Below are positions 1-7,878 of a DNA stretch of 17,760 bases, in pieces; position 1 is the first letter of the stretch, and every line of letters begins with the position of its first letter. The translations under genes and the position numbers were made by a program. The notes beneath the pieces were generated by a model, which was not told the DNA's origin, did not search any database, and worked only from the letters and a program-made list of their open reading frames with translations. The stretch comes from Pseudomonadota bacterium (lineage in GTDB: Bacteria > Desulfobacterota > Desulfobulbia > Desulfobulbales > SURF-16), in the NCBI GenBank assembly GCA_030597865.1, contig JAUVQZ010000028.1, positions 1 through 17,760 on the forward strand, in the 5' to 3' direction.

Positions 1-192
1 GCCATCAAGGAGATCGACATCGCCTCCCTGCTCATGGTCAACCGTCTCTTCAACCAGGCCTGCCGTCTGCAGATATTTGCCCTCAAAGACCTGCTTCTCA
101 GCCCAGAACAGATCCACGATTTTGACCATGCCCTGGAGATGAAGTCATTCCTTGATGAGGAAGAGGCAAGGGAGGGCGGAAATAATGGCTGA
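1..192 (+). CDS. C-terminal fragment, PhoU-like tail of a probable Na/Pi symporter
   Basis: Frame 1 is open from the window edge to TGA at 190-192 and gives 63 residues; the 5' part lies outside the window. The peptide reads as a helical segment with the pattern ...LLMVNRLFNQ... followed by ALKDLLLSPEQ and an acidic tail. This order (helix with an NR pair, then LKDLLL, then an E/Q-rich end) resembles the cytoplasmic PhoU-like tail of NptA-type Na/phosphate cotransporters, which bundles helices on the inner face of the membrane. That resemblance is from memory of the family and only the last residues are visible, so it is tentative. Coding is supported by the good codon pattern and the lack of stops. 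The next small reading frame starts inside its last codons (ATG at 185), the usual sign of an operon partner, but that partner is now decayed. Confidence 0.5.
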   Translation, partial: AIKEIDIASLLMVNRLFNQACRLQIFALKDLLLSPEQIHDFDHALEMKSFLDEEEAREGGNNG

Positions 193-469
193 GACAACCA
201 TGATCGACGGTATACCGCTTGACTACCGGGGCGACTGCTGAATAAGGCTTTACGGACGTAAGGTTACGTCTGCGTAAGATCCCTTCCGGAACCAGTTTCA
301 GCTTCATCTGCGGCCAGGACATTGCCGCTAAGATGGACAGGGTCATCACCCTTAACGATGGCCGGACCATCTCCAAGGAGGACAGGGGCGCTGACACCAT
401 CTTTATGGTGGAAAAGAACTGAGCACTGGGATGAAATGGCGCGACACGAGCTTCAGGCCTAGCCGTTAA
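185..469 (+). pseudogene. Decayed ABC transporter: ATPase remnant and possible permease start
   Basis: Three pieces lie in order. ATG at 185 overlaps the stop of the preceding gene and opens an 18-codon frame ending at TGA 239-241 (MIDGIPLDYRGD, like the first strand of an ATPase). A different frame at 246-422, with no start, encodes GTSFSFICGQDIAAKMDRVITLNDGRT in pieces: the SFICGQDIAAKMDRV and LNDGR parts match the region after the switch histidine of LolD/MacB-type ATPases (usual pattern THD..iA..adRvi.l.dGri), here with CGQD in place of the THD motif. Then ATG 431 starts a 12-codon frame (MKWRDTSFRPSR) that could be the first residues of a permease. Walker A, Q-loop, signature and Walker B are absent. 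I infer an ATPase gene that lost its middle, plus a truncated permease; the middle piece is the best supported. A 7-bp inverted repeat (255-261 / 264-270) sits at the junction. Confidence 0.5.
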
Positions 470-522
470 ACATGTAGAGGCCTGTGGGCATTGGTGACGC
501 ATGCGGCGTTTCTGGTTTACAG

Positions 523-551
523 TTGACAGCTAACAATTAACTGTTTACGGT
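523..551 (+). promoter_or_regulatory. Weak candidate promoter upstream of the Cache-protein gene
   Basis: A perfect TTGACA at 523-528 is followed after 17 bases by TACGGT at 546-551, which keeps only three of six bases of the TATAAT consensus. The element lies in an AT-rich patch and overlaps an inverted repeat, ACAGTT (520-525) with AACTGT (539-544). It is about 150 bases from the start at 703. The rest of 423-702 shows no coding potential that I can support. Confidence 0.25.
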
Positions 552-702
552 GCGAAGCAGTTATGATGCCGGGATCCTTGAAGTCTTCGCCTATCTTCCT
601 TGAGGCATCTTCATAGAAAACATCCACAAACTGTTAACCGTCAGAATCGAAGCACCGACAAGAAACGCACTCAAACACAAACAATGAACTGGAGACGACG
701 TA

Positions 703-1257
703 ATGAAAAAAGCTATTTTCACCTGTTTTGCCCTGGTAACCATGTTGGCTGCCTTTGCCGTCAACAGCAATGCGACAACACCGGATGAACTTGCCCAACA
801 AGCCGCCATCAAGGCAAAGCAAGGCGCCCCCATTACCCCAGAACAAATTATTACCCGGGTTGAAAAGGCTGCCGCCCTTGTAAAGGCTGAAGGCAAAGAT
901 GCCATGAATAAATTCAGGGGAAATAGCGAATTTACCGGCAACGGAACCTATGTCTGGATTCACAATCTGAGCGGGGTCATGATTATGCACCCCATGAAAA
1001 ACAAACTCGACGGCAAGCAGATTATTGGCATCAAGGATCCCAACGGCAAGCGTCTTTTCAGTGCCATGAACAGCCTTTCCAAAAAAAGCGGGGGGGGTTG
1101 GGTCGACTATATGTGGGCCAAACCCGGATCCAATAAACCCGTGCCCAAGATATCCTATGTCAAACTGGTTGAGACCGATGATGATGCTTATGTTGTGGGA
1201 TGTGGCATCTACAGCGACAGGGCAACGGCAGACAAGCTGCTGGCCACTAATCTATAG
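703..1257 (+). CDS. Secreted single-Cache-domain protein
   Basis: The 184-residue product starts with a clear signal peptide (KK, then a hydrophobic run, likely cleavage after NSNA near residue 24), so it should act in the periplasm. Residues about 80-175 have the order typical of a single Cache (sCache_2) sensor fold: GTYVWIHN, then a strand with MIMHP, LDGKQIIGIKDPNGK, a helix with F and MN, GGWVDYMWAKPG, KISYVKLV and a final strand VVGCGIY. Cache domains bind small ligands such as organic acids and amines and are normally part of chemoreceptors or kinases; here no membrane segment or signalling domain is attached. The start is supported by GGAGA a few bases upstream. The next gene is a chemoreceptor, so a binding-protein role for chemotaxis is a reasonable inference. 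An A7 and a G8 homopolymer lie inside the gene (1081-1097). Confidence 0.8.
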   Translation: MKKAIFTCFALVTMLAAFAVNSNATTPDELAQQAAIKAKQGAPITPEQIITRVEKAAALVKAEGKDAMNKFRGNSEFTGNGTYVWIHNLSGVMIMHPMKNKLDGKQIIGIKDPNGKRLFSAMNSLSKKSGGGWVDYMWAKPGSNKPVPKISYVKLVETDDDAYVVGCGIYSDRATADKLLATNL

Positions 1258-1288
1258 ATCAATCTGCCCCTTGTAACCCCAAGGCAAC

Positions 1289-1329
1289 AAGGTTCCCGGC
1301 CCATTAGGCCTTAGTGGAATGGGAACCTT
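1289..1329 (+). terminator. Hairpin terminator after the Cache-protein gene
   Basis: AAGGTTCCC (1289-1297) pairs perfectly with GGGAACCTT (1321-1329), and an inner GGCC/GGCC pair can form within the loop. The stem begins about 30 bases after the stop codon. The T-run that follows is short (TTT then ATG), so termination may be partial, letting some transcripts reach the chemoreceptor gene. Confidence 0.5.
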
Positions 1330-1406
1330 TATGGGCAGCGCCTCCATTCCAAACCTCACCGATCATACTCGGCAAACATCCCATTCCAATCTAACAACTC
1401 CCCTAG

Positions 1407-1419
1407 GGAAACGGTTTCC
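1407..1419 (+). promoter_or_regulatory. Inverted repeat at the expected ribosome-binding position of the chemoreceptor
   Basis: GGAAAC (1407-1412) and GTTTCC (1414-1419) form a perfect palindrome around one central G, ending 11 bases before the ATG at 1431. No normal Shine-Dalgarno sequence is visible there. No other start is available: an in-frame TAG lies at 1404-1406. The site may be a protein-binding operator; a single-base loop is too tight for an RNA hairpin unless the inner pairs open. Confidence 0.3.
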
Positions 1420-1430
1420 GGTGCCAGAAT

Positions 1431-3296
1431 ATGCATTTAAACAGATTAAGCTTACGCTTAAAATTATTTAGTTTTTCGGCAGCATCAATTGCCCTGCTCG
1501 TCCTGATCACAATACTTGCCCAAAGTTACTACTCCAAAATTTCCCAGGCCAACTTGCTCAAGGAAGAAGTCTCTGACATGTCAGCCATGGTGTTGCGCGC
1601 AAAAATCACAGAAAAAACATACCAACAGTTTCGCACCGATACGTTAAAGAATCAATTTAACCAGGGCATCAAAGAGGTTGGCTCAGCTTTCAGCAATTTC
1701 CAGCATGATATCTTTGAAGACGGCGAAAACAAACAGCATATTGGCAAGATTTCTCAAAACATAAACGCCTACCAGAACCTCTTTGAACAGACCACCATAA
1801 ACTATACGAACCATACAGCCATAAAAGAAAAAATGGCTGTACCCCATGCTACTTCCGAAAATCTGCTCAACGAAATCCTCAGAAGTTTGGAATCAGAGCA
1901 GGCTGAACTTCAGATGATGGGAGAGGATCTTTCTCCTCAAAAACTCGAACTACTCAATATTACCCGGGATTGCAAAATCACCATTTTGAAGCTCTCATCC
2001 ATCCAAAATCGTTTTCTCGACATGGGCGATGTGAAGATGTTTGAGGAATATATTGCCAACAAGGAGAAAAACATTTCGGTTGGCGGCTGTTTTTCAGACC
2101 TGAAAGAGTTTTCACTTAATATTGACAACCAGGATTTTGTTCGGGCATCAGAGGAGATAATCTCCCACCTCGACCAAGCGGTTGCATATATGAGCCAGTC
2201 AAACGATTTTTTCAGCGAATATGACATCATAATCCCCAAACTCGATGAGGTTGGGGACGAAATTCTTGTTACCAGCAGCATAATATCAAAAACAGTTGCT
2301 GAGTATGCAGATGGAATAAAAACACAGGCCAGCATAATTCTGCTTAGCATTATAGGTGGTGGCGTAGCTCTTTTTATGATCCTGTCCGTTTTTATTGTGA
2401 ACTCCATTGTCAGGCCTGTTTCATCTGTTGTTGACGGCCTTAAAAACGCCTCTGACATGGTGAGTCAGGCCTCCAGCCAGGTCTCGGCCAGTAGCCAAAC
2501 CGTTGCCAGCGGTGCGAGCGAACAATCCTCAAGCATCGATCAGATATCCGCAAGTCTTGAAGAAATGGCCAGCATGACCCGCCAAGATGCCGATAATGCC
2601 ACCCAGGCAAATTCTATGGCCAAAGAAACGTTGGGTACTGCCGGCCAGGGCGCCCAGGCCATGAAGAAAATGAGCGAAGCCATTGAAAAAATTAAAATTT
2701 CCGGCGATGAAACGGCAAAAATCATTAAAACAATCGATGAAATCGCCTTCCAGACAAACCTCCTGGCCCTCAATGCCGCCGTGGAGGCTGCCCGGGCCGG
2801 TGAGGCAGGGGCCGGGTTTGCTGTTGTTGCCGAAGAGGTAAGAAATCTTGCCCAGCGCAGCGCAGCGGCAGCAAAAGACACCTCTGTACTGATTGAGGAA
2901 TCCCAGGGCAACTCAGAACACGGAGTGAGGGTTTCCCAAGAGGTGGATGACCACCTGTCCCAGATAGTAGAACAGGTAGGCAAGGTTACCAATCTTATCT
3001 CAGAGGTAAACACTGCCACGGTTGAGCAGAGTCAGGGTATTGAACAAATCAATAACGAAATAGTGCAGCTGGACTCGGTGACAAAATCAAACTCCTCCAA
3101 TGCCGAGGAATCAGCATCGGCCGGAATCGAACTTTCTACCCAGGCCAACACCCTGGAGGATATGGTCAGCTCACTGACAGCTGTGGTCGATGGCAGGACT
3201 GCCTCCACGACACATTTTATTCAGCACCAGCAAGATGAAGAGGGGCAAGGCCAGGGTGATCAAAACCTTCACCAAGGGAACACCCTGTTGAGATAA
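1431..3296 (+). CDS. Methyl-accepting chemotaxis protein
   Basis: A 621-residue transmembrane chemoreceptor that would control the CheA kinase through CheW. Residues about 14-33 form the first membrane helix, about 34-300 a mostly helical periplasmic sensor region that I cannot assign to a named family, and about 302-325 the second membrane helix. Only IVRPVSSVVDGL follows as a HAMP-like piece, running directly into a Ser/Ala/Gln-rich coiled coil (a layout common in Desulfobacterota). The signalling tip is intact and typical: EIAFQTNLLALNAAVEAARAG, then AGFAVVAEEVRNLAQRS (about 437-477). The C-terminus is Gln-rich and lacks the NWETF-type CheR-docking pentapeptide. The gene is more AT-rich than the efflux genes beside it. 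It lies downstream of the Cache-protein gene on the same strand, which may supply its ligand signal. Confidence 0.93.
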   Translation: MHLNRLSLRLKLFSFSAASIALLVLITILAQSYYSKISQANLLKEEVSDMSAMVLRAKITEKTYQQFRTDTLKNQFNQGIKEVGSAFSNFQHDIFEDGENKQHIGKISQNINAYQNLFEQTTINYTNHTAIKEKMAVPHATSENLLNEILRSLESEQAELQMMGEDLSPQKLELLNITRDCKITILKLSSIQNRFLDMGDVKMFEEYIANKEKNISVGGCFSDLKEFSLNIDNQDFVRASEEIISHLDQAVAYMSQSNDFFSEYDIIIPKLDEVGDEILVTSSIISKTVAEYADGIKTQASIILLSIIGGGVALFMILSVFIVNSIVRPVSSVVDGLKNASDMVSQASSQVSASSQTVASGASEQSSSIDQISASLEEMASMTRQDADNATQANSMAKETLGTAGQGAQAMKKMSEAIEKIKISGDETAKIIKTIDEIAFQTNLLALNAAVEAARAGEAGAGFAVVAEEVRNLAQRSAAAAKDTSVLIEESQGNSEHGVRVSQEVDDHLSQIVEQVGKVTNLISEVNTATVEQSQGIEQINNEIVQLDSVTKSNSSNAEESASAGIELSTQANTLEDMVSSLTAVVDGRTASTTHFIQHQQDEEGQGQGDQNLHQGNTLLR

Positions 3297-3397
3297 TCAC
3301 CCTTGACTGTCCAGCATGTGAACAAAAAATCTCATTATTCAGGCTGGTGCCGTGTAAACCCTTAATCTTCACACCTGTGTCACTCTTCAGGTTGTTA

Positions 3398-3461
3398 GCG
3401 GTTTAGGGCTATTAGGGGGTGCCAGACACAGGCTCCATGCATTCCTAATAGCCTAAACCGC
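3398..3461. repeat. Long imperfect palindrome between convergent genes, REP-like
   Basis: GCGGTTTAGG (3398-3407) pairs with CCTAAACCGC (3452-3461); after one unpaired G at 3408, CTATTAGG (3409-3416) pairs with CCTAATAG (3444-3451). This gives 18 perfect base pairs with one bulge around a 27-base loop. The loop contains GGTGCCAGACAC, which resembles GGTGCCTGGCACC-like cores of dispersed extragenic palindromes (recollection, not checked). Neither side has a T-run, so it is not an ordinary intrinsic terminator, although it could slow polymerases meeting from the convergent chemoreceptor and pump genes. Apart from this element, 3297-3498 holds nothing I can support. Confidence 0.65.
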
Positions 3462-3498
3462 TGAACGCCTATCCAAAGATTTCCACATAGCACTGGCC

Positions 3499-6400
3499 CT
3501 ATGCCTGTTCCTCTGCCGTATTCCCATCTTCCAGACTAAAAAAACGCCGGATATCCTCGAAGATCAGGTAGAGGGCCGGGATGATGACCAGGGCGATCAC
3601 CGTGCCAAAGAGGATGCCAAAGGCCAGACTGATGGCCATGGGGATCAGAAACTGGGCCTGGGTGCTGGTCTCCAGGATGATGGGCCCCAGGCCGAAGAAG
3701 GTGGTGAGCGAGGTAAGGAGGATGGGCCGGAACCGCCGCTGGGCCGAGGCCAATATGGCCTCACGCAGGGCAATGCCGCGGCCCCGGAGCTGATTAATAT
3801 AATCGATGAGCAGCAGGGAGTCGTTGACCACCACGCCGGCCAGGGCGACAATGCCGAACATGGACATAATGGCGATATTATAACCCAGGATGAAATGGCC
3901 CCAGACCGCGCCCACCACGCCAAAGGGTATGGCGACCATGATCAGCAGGGGCTGCACGTAACTGCGCAGCGGTATGGCCAGCAGGGCGTAAATCACCATG
4001 ATCGATATGATAAAGCCCCGCTTCATACTGTCCAGGGAGTCCTTACGCTCCTTGCTTTCCCCCTCCAGGTCAATGGTCAGGCCCGGATAATCCTCCTGGA
4101 CCTCCGTTAATATGCCCCCCCTTAGATCGTCGATGATCTCTTCGGCGTTGGCCACCTTACTATCCACCGAGCCGGTGAGGTTGGTCACCCTCTTGCGGTC
4201 ACTGCGGTTAATCTGGCTAAAGCCCTTTGATTCGATGACCTCGGCGGCCTGATAGAGGGGGATCTCGTTGCCGGCCGGGGTACGGATCCGCAGATTCTCA
4301 AGATTCCAGAGATGCTGCCGTTCCCCCTCTGGATAGCGGACCATGACCTTGACCTCATCCCGGCCCCGTTGCAAACGCAGGGCCTCGGCGCCATAAAAGG
4401 CGGCACGCAGCTGCCTGCCCAGATCCTCCTCGGTAACGCCCAGGGTCCGGGCGGCCGGTTTAAGCGTTATCTTCATCTCCTTCTTACCGCGGCTCAGACT
4501 GTTGGTGATGTCCCCCACCCCTGGATACTCCACCAGCACGGCCCGTACCCGTTCGGCCGCCTCTTCAAGGACCAGAAAATCATCATGACCCAGACGTATA
4601 TCAATATTGGCCCCCATGTGGACCAGGTTATTGGCAAAGGTCAGGGCCTCCACCCCGGGAATATCGCCCACCAGCTGGCGCCAGTGCTTGGCAACCTCAT
4701 TGGAGCCCACTGACCTGAACTCACTGGAGGTCAGGTTGAGAGAAAGCCTGGCCAGATGGGAGCCGCCATTGCCCACCGTGGAGTAGAGATGGCGAAGGAT
4801 GGTTTCCTCGCCCTCTGGCAGGTTGGCGTCAAAATGGGCGATGGTCGTTTCCGCCTGTTTTTCAATAAACTGCTGGATCTCCCTGGTCTTGCCCACCGCG
4901 GCTCCAGGGGGCATCTCCAGGGAGACCTTGATGGTATCACTCTCCACCTTGGGCATGAAACGGAACTTGACAATGCCGCCGCCCACCATACCCATGGTGA
5001 TGACCAGAGCGGCAATGGCCACACTCATGGTCAGGTAGCGATGGTTGAGACACCATGCCAAAAACCGGCCATAGGGCCCCTCAATAAAACCTTTCAACCA
5101 ATGGCCAAAGCGCTGACGCAGCCGGTCCGGCCTCCTGAGCAGAAACCAGACCTCCTTCTTCTTCTGGGGCCGGGACAGATGGGATGGCAGGACAAAGAGA
5201 CATTCCACCAGGGAAACAAGGAGGATGAGGATGACCACCTTGGGAATGGTGTTAATGAACTTGCCCATCATGCCGCTCACATAGAAGAGCGGCGTAAAGG
5301 CGGCAATTGAGGTGAGGATGGCAAAGACCACCGGCGTTGCCACCTGGGAGGCGCCCCGCACCGCCGCCTCGCCAAGGGGCAGCCCCTTGGCCCGGTGGGT
5401 ATAGGTGTTTTCGCCCACGACAATGGCGTCATCAACCACGATGCCCAAGGCCATGATAAAGGCAAAGAGGGAGATCATATTGATGGAGGCGTCCACGGCG
5501 GGCATGAAGAGAAAGGCGCCGAAAAAGGAGATGGGGATGCCAAGCATGACCCAGAGGGCAAGCCTGACCTCCAAAAAAAGTCCTAAAATAAGGAGAACCA
5601 GGGCCAGCCCCATGACCCCGTTACCCACCAGTAGATCAATCCTGCTGACCAGGGCCTCGGAGCGGTCCTTCCACACCGCCAGTTGGACACTTTTGGGCAG
5701 GGCCTCGTTTTTTTCCGCCACATATTGATAGACGGTACGCGAGATATCCTTGGGTCTCTGCTCGCCGATCCGGTAAATCTCGATCATGGCCGCTGGTTTG
5801 CCATCAAAGAAGGCGGTCTCATCGGTTTCGGCAAAATCATCCCGGATAGTGGCAATGTCACTGAGCAGGACCTCGCTGCCATCCTCCTGATGGACGATGG
5901 CAATGGCGCCATATTCAGGGCCCAGGTAACGGCGCTCCTTGGTGCGGATAAGGACCTCGCCGCTGCCTGTCTTGATGGTGCCGCCGGGCAGGTCCAGGGA
6001 GGCCTGTCTGATCCGGCGGGAAACCTGGTCAAGGGTCAGGTTATAGCGGCGCAGGGCATGCTCGGAGATCTCAATGGAGATTTCATAGGGCCGGACCCCG
6101 GAGAGCTCGGCCTGGGTAATATTGGGCAGGGCCAGCAGATCATCCCTGATACTGTCGGCCATCTCACGTAGGCCCCGTTCAGGCAAGTCGCCATACACGG
6201 CCAGGGTAAGCACCTCTCTCTTACGCAGGACCTTACTGACCACCGCTCTCTCCGCATCTTCAGGAAAGGTGGAAATCCGGTCAACCTCGCCCTTGATATC
6301 CTGGAGGACCTGGTCCTGATCCTCACCGGGATAGAGCTCGGCCAGCACCCGGGCCAAACCCTCGGAGGCAGTGGAGCGCACCTCCTTGATGCCGTCGATA

Positions 6401-6621
6401 CCGGTAAGATTCTCCTCGATTTTCAGGACAATCCCCTCTTCCACCTCTTCCGGTCCGGCGCCTGGATAGGCAACAACCACCTCAACAAAGTCCAGGGCTA
6501 TATCAGGGAACACCTCCTGCTTGATCTTTAGACTGACCACCAGGCCACCGATGATAAAGACCAGCATCAGCAGATTGGCGGCAACATGGTTGCCGGCCAT
6601 CCAGCGAATCGCGCCGTTCAT
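3499..6621 (-). CDS. RND efflux pump, inner-membrane subunit
   Basis: A 1040-residue AcrB-family (COG0841-type) proton-driven exporter, full length for the family. After the first membrane helix (about 12-31) come the pore-domain signatures FPDI (38-41) and YPGAGPEEVEEGI. A cluster of helices follows at about 333-480, carrying GIVVDDAIVVGEN with the proton-relay aspartates D397/D398 in helix 4. The second half repeats the layout: helix at 530-550, FMPKVESD, a second periplasmic part, then helices at about 870-1020 with FGIVALAGVVVNDSLLLIDY (helix 10). The start ATG overlaps the stop of the fusion-protein gene in an ATGA, so the two are translationally coupled. The substrate cannot be read from sequence; drugs, detergents, lipids or metabolites are all possible. 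Confidence 0.95.
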   Translation of the reverse strand: MNGAIRWMAGNHVAANLLMLVFIIGGLVVSLKIKQEVFPDIALDFVEVVVAYPGAGPEEVEEGIVLKIEENLTGIDGIKEVRSTASEGLARVLAELYPGEDQDQVLQDIKGEVDRISTFPEDAERAVVSKVLRKREVLTLAVYGDLPERGLREMADSIRDDLLALPNITQAELSGVRPYEISIEISEHALRRYNLTLDQVSRRIRQASLDLPGGTIKTGSGEVLIRTKERRYLGPEYGAIAIVHQEDGSEVLLSDIATIRDDFAETDETAFFDGKPAAMIEIYRIGEQRPKDISRTVYQYVAEKNEALPKSVQLAVWKDRSEALVSRIDLLVGNGVMGLALVLLILGLFLEVRLALWVMLGIPISFFGAFLFMPAVDASINMISLFAFIMALGIVVDDAIVVGENTYTHRAKGLPLGEAAVRGASQVATPVVFAILTSIAAFTPLFYVSGMMGKFINTIPKVVILILLVSLVECLFVLPSHLSRPQKKKEVWFLLRRPDRLRQRFGHWLKGFIEGPYGRFLAWCLNHRYLTMSVAIAALVITMGMVGGGIVKFRFMPKVESDTIKVSLEMPPGAAVGKTREIQQFIEKQAETTIAHFDANLPEGEETILRHLYSTVGNGGSHLARLSLNLTSSEFRSVGSNEVAKHWRQLVGDIPGVEALTFANNLVHMGANIDIRLGHDDFLVLEEAAERVRAVLVEYPGVGDITNSLSRGKKEMKITLKPAARTLGVTEEDLGRQLRAAFYGAEALRLQRGRDEVKVMVRYPEGERQHLWNLENLRIRTPAGNEIPLYQAAEVIESKGFSQINRSDRKRVTNLTGSVDSKVANAEEIIDDLRGGILTEVQEDYPGLTIDLEGESKERKDSLDSMKRGFIISIMVIYALLAIPLRSYVQPLLIMVAIPFGVVGAVWGHFILGYNIAIMSMFGIVALAGVVVNDSLLLIDYINQLRGRGIALREAILASAQRRFRPILLTSLTTFFGLGPIILETSTQAQFLIPMAISLAFGILFGTVIALVIIPALYLIFEDIRRFFSLEDGNTAEEQA

Positions 6622-7793
6622 GGCTTACCACCCTCGCCGCGCACCCTGACCACCAGACCATTGGCCGCCCCCCTCACCGCCGTTAAGACCAGGCGTTCAC
6701 CGCCGGCCAGCCCCTTGCCGACCAGCACGGTCTCCTTTTCCTTGCGGCTCACCTCGATCCGGCGCAGGGCAAGTTCATTTTGATCAGTAACCAGCCAGAC
6801 CTGATCTTTACCCTGGAGGGCCTTACGGGGAATCCGGGCCACCTGTGGCAGGGTGCGGCCCTGCACCTCCACCTGGACAAAACTGCCCATGGCCAGCTCG
6901 CGGCCATGACTGCTCTCCCTGTCGAGCAGATAGGGGTCGTCAATGTTGATAACCACATGAACCATCCGGGTTTTGCTGTCCACCTCGCCCAGGGAACGGT
7001 CGAGAAAACCCTGCCACCTATAGTTGGCCCCGCCCACGGCCATGGTGATAATGGCCGGGGAGCCGTGCTTGCCATTATTTTGACGGGGAATAATAAGCCA
7101 GGGCAGATCGGCAAGGGGGAGAGGCACCACGATTTCAGCACCATCCGTGCCCACAATATCCAAAACCATGGTGCCGGAACGCAGGTATTGGCCGACATCG
7201 ACATGCTTGGCGCGGATAAAACAGTTAAAAGGCGCCCTGATCTTGGTGCGCCCCAGGTTGACCTCGGCCAGCTTCACCTTGGCTGATGCCGAGGCCACCT
7301 CTGCCTTGGCGCTGGCCAGCTGCGGCTCGTAAACCACCAGGGGCAACGGTTCGCCCTCCTGGTGGCGCAGCATCTGCCACTCGCGCCTGGCAATGACTGC
7401 CTTGCCCTGGATAAGGGCAAGATCTAAGCCGGCCTTGGCCAGATCGGCCCGGGCCTGCTCCAGGCCCAGCACATAGTCGGTCTCTTCAATCTCCAGGAGC
7501 AAATCGCCCTTATCAAAAAAGGCGCCCTGCACCAGGTTTGCCGCAATCCTCTCCACCACACCAGCTACCTGGGGGATGATCTCCACCTGCTGACGGGCCA
7601 CCACTGTACCGGTGGCCCGGATCGTCACCGGCAGGTCAACGAGGCTGACGGTCATGGTTTCCACCATGGGCCCCTGGCTGATCGGGGAGATACGCTTGGG
7701 GGCCTTGCGGCTTTTAACCAGGGCCACGGCTATTGCCCCAGCAAGGACAATAATCAGGATGGGCAGAATGAATTTGATAATTGTTTTTCTCAT
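6618..7793 (-). CDS. RND efflux membrane-fusion (periplasmic adaptor) protein
   Basis: A 391-residue AcrA/HlyD-type adaptor that would link the pump at 3499-6621 to the outer-membrane channel. It has an N-terminal membrane anchor (about 8-27) and no lipobox, unlike AcrA itself. The barrel-sandwich (lipoyl) part begins with ATGTVVARQQVEIIPQVAG and closes with LGRTKIRAPFNCFI and VDVGQYL. An Ala-rich alpha-hairpin lies between (about 100-180), and a beta-barrel and membrane-proximal domain follow, with MGSFVQVEVQG and IPRKAL. Its stop overlaps the start of the pump. Its start lies 85 bases after the stop of the channel gene, and AAGG sits very close to the ATG. A short GC-rich hairpin precedes that site. 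Confidence 0.93.
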   Translation of the reverse strand: MRKTIIKFILPILIIVLAGAIAVALVKSRKAPKRISPISQGPMVETMTVSLVDLPVTIRATGTVVARQQVEIIPQVAGVVERIAANLVQGAFFDKGDLLLEIEETDYVLGLEQARADLAKAGLDLALIQGKAVIARREWQMLRHQEGEPLPLVVYEPQLASAKAEVASASAKVKLAEVNLGRTKIRAPFNCFIRAKHVDVGQYLRSGTMVLDIVGTDGAEIVVPLPLADLPWLIIPRQNNGKHGSPAIITMAVGGANYRWQGFLDRSLGEVDSKTRMVHVVINIDDPYLLDRESSHGRELAMGSFVQVEVQGRTLPQVARIPRKALQGKDQVWLVTDQNELALRRIEVSRKEKETVLVGKGLAGGERLVLTAVRGAANGLVVRVRGEGGKP

Positions 7794-7805
7794 GGCCTTA
7801 CTCGA

Positions 7806-7822
7806 CCGCCCGGTTAGGGCGG
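7806..7822 (-). other. GC-rich hairpin just upstream of the fusion-protein start
   Basis: CCGCCC (7806-7811) and GGGCGG (7817-7822) form a perfect six-pair stem with a five-base loop, ending 13 bases before the fusion-protein ATG on the minus strand. On that strand no T-run follows, so termination is unlikely. It could protect mRNA ends or tune translation of the pump genes relative to the channel gene. On the plus strand T7 begins only about nine bases after the stem. Confidence 0.35.
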
Positions 7823-7878
7823 CCCTTATTGTTTTTTTGAGGACACCAAGGTGCTATTTTTTCTCGCCCACGGGAATA

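Noticed and set aside
185..274. TGA at 239-241 as a selenocysteine codon, with the palindrome at 253-272 as a SECIS-like hairpin about 20 bases downstream
   Set aside because: Spacing is compatible, but the frame stops again after 11 codons, giving a 30-residue product with no known selenoprotein motif, and the surroundings look like a decayed transporter.
98..502. A 134-codon minus-strand frame over the window start
   Set aside because: It runs antisense to the phosphate-transporter-like gene end and the ABC remnant, both of which give recognisable protein sequence; it shows none.
3398..3461. Ordinary bidirectional intrinsic terminator
   Set aside because: No T-run follows the stem on either strand and the 27-base loop is too long.
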